This document shows positions 60,688 through 64,000 of a stretch of DNA of 64,000 bases, in pieces. The translations under genes and the position numbers were made by a program. The DNA is from Ignavibacteria bacterium UBA2360 (GTDB lineage Bacteria > Bacteroidota > Ignavibacteria > Tepidaquicellales > OLB5). Within the stretch, counting starts at the first letter, position 1; every line of letters starts with the position of its first letter. Below the pieces are notes generated by a model. The model was not told the origin of the DNA and ran no database searches. It saw only the letters and a list, made by a program, of their open reading frames with translations. The stretch covers positions 948,923-1,012,922 of the forward strand of contig DDTQ01000011.1 of assembly GCA_002344125.1 (NCBI GenBank). The letters are read 5' to 3'.

Positions 60688-62799
60688 ATGATAAATTTTT
60701 TCACAAAAATATTTCTAAGCGTGTTATTTCTTTTTTTTCTTGCCGCATCAATAAATGCGCAGGAAGGAAATGAAATTGCAGGCGATGAAAAAACCTCTCC
60801 TGAAAAAACCTCTCCCGAAAAAAGATCCGAAACAAAAGTTGACGGTATAATTACTGATAGTGAATGGGCTGATGCGAAAATATTCAGAGATTTCAATATG
60901 ATGATCCCGAAATCTGACAGCAAAGATTATGATAGCACCATTGCGTATATCAAACAGGATAAACAGGCAATCTATGTTGCAATTAAATACTGGCCAAAAG
61001 GAAAACTGATCAGGCAATCTTTAACTCGTGACAGAAGTACAGAAGAGGAGAATGAATTTTTTATTCTGCTCGATCTGGAAAACAAAGGGCAAAACGGGTA
61101 TATTTTTGTAGTAAGCTTTCTGGATAACCAGCGCGATGCGCTTGTTTATAACCAGCGCAACCAGTCCTACGAATGGGACTGGCAGTGGGAAAATAAATCA
61201 AAAATTATCCGTGAACCAAAAGACGGCCAGCCCGGATATGTTGAACTTGAAATCAAAATTCCTGTTGATAGGATCCAGAATAAGAACAAAAAGCAGTTCG
61301 GCATTGATCTTCAGCTCTTTTCATACAAGCCTGACGGCAATTATTATTATTATTCTATAGCGCGTGATGCAGAATTACTTAACCTGAAAAATCTGCATAA
61401 ATTTGATATTACTACACCGTTTGATGAAAAACTGAACCTGCGTTTCAACTTGACGCCTTATATTATGGCTAATAAGTTCAATAATCTGGATGGCGCCTTT
61501 AAATATGGCGGTGAATTTGCCGTGAGCCTTGATAAACATAAATTAAAAAGTACTTTTCATACAGATGAATCAACACTAGAAGCTGATCCGTTCCGGTTCT
61601 CCTTTTACGGCAGACCCATTTTCCTGCAGGAAAAGCGGCCGTTCTTCAGTAAGGACCTGGATCTTTTCAATACTCCGATAAACCTGTTCTACACACGCGC
61701 AATTTCAAACATAGATTATGGTTTTAACTATACTTACCGCAGTGATAAATTTAAACTTGGCGCAGTGTATGTTCAGGAAGATACCATTCCTTTTTCCCCG
61801 GGCTCAAAACGTTCGTTTATCGCGGCAAGACCCAAGTTCAATTTTAAGGATTTTAATATAGGCGGACTTATTGTTCATACCCGGGATACACTCAATAATT
61901 TCAAAGAAACAGTAGTTGATGTGGATGCAAAGATCAAGGGACCTTCAAGGTTCTGGTTTATTCCCCAGGTAGCAAGAAGTTTCAATTCAGATGGTACAGG
62001 CGCGAATATGTACAATGCCTACCTGTTTTTTGAAAGCAACAGTAACGGTGGACCCTTTATGGATGCATCATATACAAGATATGATTCAAACTTCAACGCT
62101 TCAACACTATTCAATAACTATGGAAATAATTACGATGAGATAAGCCTGAGCGGAGGGTACCAATTCGTAAGGAATACTCCAACGTTCAGCAATATCAGTA
62201 TCAACGCAGGCTATTACAGAGCCAGGGTATTAAGTGACGGATTCAACTATCAAAATGGGGCTAATCTGAATCTTTTTTACAAGGTTAATGGGTGGCTGAG
62301 CGCGTCCCATTCTATCAATTTTGATAGACCCAATGAATATGATAATTCCGGAAACATAATGCTCAACGATGACGGTTCGTATCTTGTGCGTAATAACATC
62401 CTCACCGAGCATTACGCGAAAGTATTATTCGGCAGCTACGCGATCAGTGCCGGATTTTACGGCGGCAAATATTTCGGTAACACACTTGTTAATCCGTATG
62501 CTAACATCGATCTTTCATTTTTTGGAAGGTTACGCTTACTTGGAAGCATCAATTACCGCAGTGAAGGTGATATAAAACAAACCATCTACAGCGTGAAACT
62601 TGATGTTAAGTTGTTTGATAAACTCTACCTCAGGTCATACTACCAGAAAGATACATACGGAAAGCGGGCTTTGTGGAATACAATGGTACAATATGAATTT
62701 TTCGGCGGCAGCAACGTTTATTTGGTACTTAATCTTGATGGCGACCGCCTGCAGTACACAAGGAGATATTTTAAGGTCAGCTATGAATTCAATTTTTAA
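60688..62799 (+). CDS. Outer-membrane DUF5916 protein with CBM9-like domain
   Basis: The ATG at 60688 gives 703 aa. A signal peptide (to 'SINAQ') is followed by a repeated acidic linker 'EKTSPEKTSPEK'. An N-terminal CBM9-like binding domain comes next ('VDGIITDSEWADAKIFRDF', 'IYVAIKYWPKG', 'EFFILLDLENKGQNGYIF', 'WDWQWENKSKI'). About 480 residues of alternating strands ending '..YFKVSYEFNF' (terminal Phe) form the barrel, as in DUF5916 proteins, which are assigned to the outer membrane. Substrate unknown; co-regulation with the polymer-degrading genes here is possible but not shown. Confidence 0.85.
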   Translation: MINFFTKIFLSVLFLFFLAASINAQEGNEIAGDEKTSPEKTSPEKRSETKVDGIITDSEWADAKIFRDFNMMIPKSDSKDYDSTIAYIKQDKQAIYVAIKYWPKGKLIRQSLTRDRSTEEENEFFILLDLENKGQNGYIFVVSFLDNQRDALVYNQRNQSYEWDWQWENKSKIIREPKDGQPGYVELEIKIPVDRIQNKNKKQFGIDLQLFSYKPDGNYYYYSIARDAELLNLKNLHKFDITTPFDEKLNLRFNLTPYIMANKFNNLDGAFKYGGEFAVSLDKHKLKSTFHTDESTLEADPFRFSFYGRPIFLQEKRPFFSKDLDLFNTPINLFYTRAISNIDYGFNYTYRSDKFKLGAVYVQEDTIPFSPGSKRSFIAARPKFNFKDFNIGGLIVHTRDTLNNFKETVVDVDAKIKGPSRFWFIPQVARSFNSDGTGANMYNAYLFFESNSNGGPFMDASYTRYDSNFNASTLFNNYGNNYDEISLSGGYQFVRNTPTFSNISINAGYYRARVLSDGFNYQNGANLNLFYKVNGWLSASHSINFDRPNEYDNSGNIMLNDDGSYLVRNNILTEHYAKVLFGSYAISAGFYGGKYFGNTLVNPYANIDLSFFGRLRLLGSINYRSEGDIKQTIYSVKLDVKLFDKLYLRSYYQKDTYGKRALWNTMVQYEFFGGSNVYLVLNLDGDRLQYTRRYFKVSYEFNF

Positions 62800-62856
62800 T
62801 TCATAGAAAGATAAGTTTTAATTCACATTCTTTTCCATAAATTTAAATGATCAGCT

Positions 62857-63213
62857 ATGCAAAAAGTTCTCTTAGCAGCAATTATCTTTGCCCTTCATAG
62901 CTTCATATTCGGGTCTTTGTTACATTCAGGGGAAGTTTACGTAAACCCCCAAAAGCTTAAATATGAATACAAAGTGGAATCCGATCTTTCTGTCGAAAAA
63001 TTCTCCGATGTTTTCTGTACACGCCTCATTACCAAACATAAGTGGGAAAAAACGGGACTCGAAGTATCTGCAGATGAAACATATACCAGCCGTTTTAAAT
63101 TCAAAGATGAAAATGCTCATTCATGGGAGTGTGAAGTACGTATCCAAAAAGATAAAACTACACCGCGCCAGATGGATGTTATTATGACCATGAACCCTCA
63201 ACTTGAAAGCTGA
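62857..63213 (+). CDS. Small exported hypothetical protein
   Basis: A 118-aa protein with a hydrophobic N-terminus ('LLAAIIFALHSFIFG'), a Cys-containing middle and a Lys/Glu-rich beta region. It has no recognised domain. It ends at a strong terminator; the preceding DUF5916 gene is 58 bp upstream, so they may be co-transcribed. Confidence 0.6.
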   Translation: MQKVLLAAIIFALHSFIFGSLLHSGEVYVNPQKLKYEYKVESDLSVEKFSDVFCTRLITKHKWEKTGLEVSADETYTSRFKFKDENAHSWECEVRIQKDKTTPRQMDVIMTMNPQLES

Positions 63214-63245
63214 CCCCTCAAAGAAAAATTCATATTTTTAACACC

Positions 63246-63280
63246 AAAGCCGTTTATTTCTTAAACGGCTTTTTTTTTAG
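63246..63280 (+). terminator. Rho-independent terminator
   Basis: AAAGCCGTTTA / TAAACGGCTTT with a short loop and nine Ts. Confidence 0.9.
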
Positions 63281-63333
63281 AAGATTTTTTAATTTCTTCG
63301 GATTTTTTAAACATAAATCGCTATTTTGCATTC

Positions 63334-64000
63334 ATGGTATTAAAATTTTTCAGGAAAGAGCTATCATTTATTATCGCAGTAATCTGCTTTAGTTTGCTGT
63401 ACGTTCTTGGCAGCAGCCCAATTATCAAAGAATCGCTTGCTGTTGAAGCGATCCTGTTCATATTGGTGTTTTCAGTGATAATTTATGCGGCTTTGGGGGT
63501 TGTACATCACGCCGAACTGCTTGCCTACAAATTCGGTGAACCATACGGTACAATGATCTTAACCCTTTCTGCGGTTACAGTTGAAATCATTATGATCGCA
63601 ACAATGATGCTGCACGGAGATTCTGATCCTCATGTAGCCCGCGATACAATTTTTTCCACACTTATGATCCTGCTCAACGGTTTAACCGGTCTTATCATGC
63701 TGATAGGGGGAATTAAATACGGCGAACAAAAATATAACCTGAAAAGTACCAATTCATTTTTTTCAATGATATTCGGCATTGTTGGTATCGGTCTGTTTCT
63801 GCCGCTTGTTATTCCGGTAGAAAATTACGCTTTATATGAAACATTCCTTATCATAGTTTGTTTGCTGCTTTATATCTTTTTCCTCAGGATGCAGTCAAAA
63901 GAACATAACTATTATTTCAAGTTCGAAGGACCAAAAAAGAATTTAACCACAGAACATGATCACCTGCCTGCAAAAAAAGATATTAGCTCCGTTTACCATT
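63334..64000 (+). CDS. chaA: Calcium/proton antiporter ChaA-like, truncated by the window
   Basis: The 222 visible residues have at least six membrane segments. 'VHHAELLAYKFGEPYGTMILTLSAVTVEIIMIATMM' is the CaCA alpha-repeat (a Glu in the 'VEI' segment and the 'GEPYGT' motif) of ChaA-type Ca2+/H+ antiporters. A second alpha-repeat would lie beyond 64000. The cytosolic loop is His/Glu/Lys rich ('TTEHDHLPAKKDISSVYH'). It exports Ca2+ (and sometimes Na+ or K+) in exchange for protons. Confidence 0.88.
   Translation, partial: MVLKFFRKELSFIIAVICFSLLYVLGSSPIIKESLAVEAILFILVFSVIIYAALGVVHHAELLAYKFGEPYGTMILTLSAVTVEIIMIATMMLHGDSDPHVARDTIFSTLMILLNGLTGLIMLIGGIKYGEQKYNLKSTNSFFSMIFGIVGIGLFLPLVIPVENYALYETFLIIVCLLLYIFFLRMQSKEHNYYFKFEGPKKNLTTEHDHLPAKKDISSVYH

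Noticed and set aside
1..64000. CRISPR array, prophage or insertion sequence
   Set aside because: I saw no regularly spaced repeats, cas, integrase, transposase or phage structural genes. The repeats found are operator-like, terminators or protein-coding.

Overview
The window most likely comes from a bacterium of the Ignavibacteria / Chlorobi-Bacteroidetes (FCB) lineage with moderate-to-low GC. Four large secreted proteins end in a type IX secretion (Por) sorting domain with the NYPNPFNP signature typical of Ignavibacteria. Many promoters follow the FCB pattern TTTG - about 20 bp - TAnnTTTG. There is a single-polypeptide E2/E1 2-oxoglutarate dehydrogenase, a GH97 glycosidase and a DUF5916 barrel. 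Both ends cut a gene: an Omp85/POTRA protein on the left and a Ca2+/H+ antiporter on the right. I saw no transposase, prophage, CRISPR array or rRNA.

Layout. 1-6.7 kb (minus): one apparent operon running from a secreted two-domain NBR1-like protein through a 50-aa membrane protein, a FAD/Rieske oxidoreductase, Ku, and a bacterial NHEJ ligase LigD split into three overlapping genes (phosphoesterase, ligase, polymerase), to a POTRA outer-membrane protein. Its upstream region carries two divergent sigma-54-like promoters around a shared dyad; the other one reads into a small secreted protein. 7.6-12.8 kb: a BNR/Ycf48-like secreted protein, a 1090-aa STAND ATPase with a BTAD output, and a 61-aa exported peptide with a palindromic leader. 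12.9-21.2 kb: a roughly 480-aa alpha-helical protein divergent from four genes, two of which share an N-terminal domain. 21.3-26.4 kb: GIY-YIG protein, tRNA-Pro, two tiny paralogous membrane proteins, 2-oxoglutarate dehydrogenase. 26.5-33.1 kb: two sensor kinases. 33.2-37.2 kb: rpiB, a PD-(D/E)XK-like orphan, aat, clpS and a MoxR/Mg-chelatase-type ATPase. 37.3-50.1 kb: three tandem modules, each a roughly 480-aa protein divergent from T9SS-secreted beta-propeller-like genes. 50.2-54.5 kb: HMA-like protein, ECF sigma with a membrane partner, site-2 protease, sixA, mtaB. 54.6-64 kb: GH97, a fourth module with an FG-GAP/ASPIC T9SS protein, a DUF5916 protein and chaA.

The main discovery candidate is a five-copy system: paralogous soluble proteins of about 480 aa (starts at 14343, 38745, 42776, 46941 and 58120), each divergent from a secreted or surface protein gene. 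In every intergenic region I find a pair-specific direct repeat. One copy lies 4-9 bp from the paralog's start codon. The second lies 65-66 or 76 bp further on, and an FCB-type -7 box follows 47-50 bp after that. The repeat sequence differs between pairs but the geometry is kept, as expected for autoregulating, pathway-specific DNA-binding activators of a family I cannot name. Three of the targets also have leaders of about 200 nt whose first transcribed bases can pair with a segment about 100 nt later, with a compensatory change between copies (GTTAGCG/CGCTAAC versus GATAGCG/CGCTATC), followed by a hairpin. All functional statements about this system are inference from sequence.
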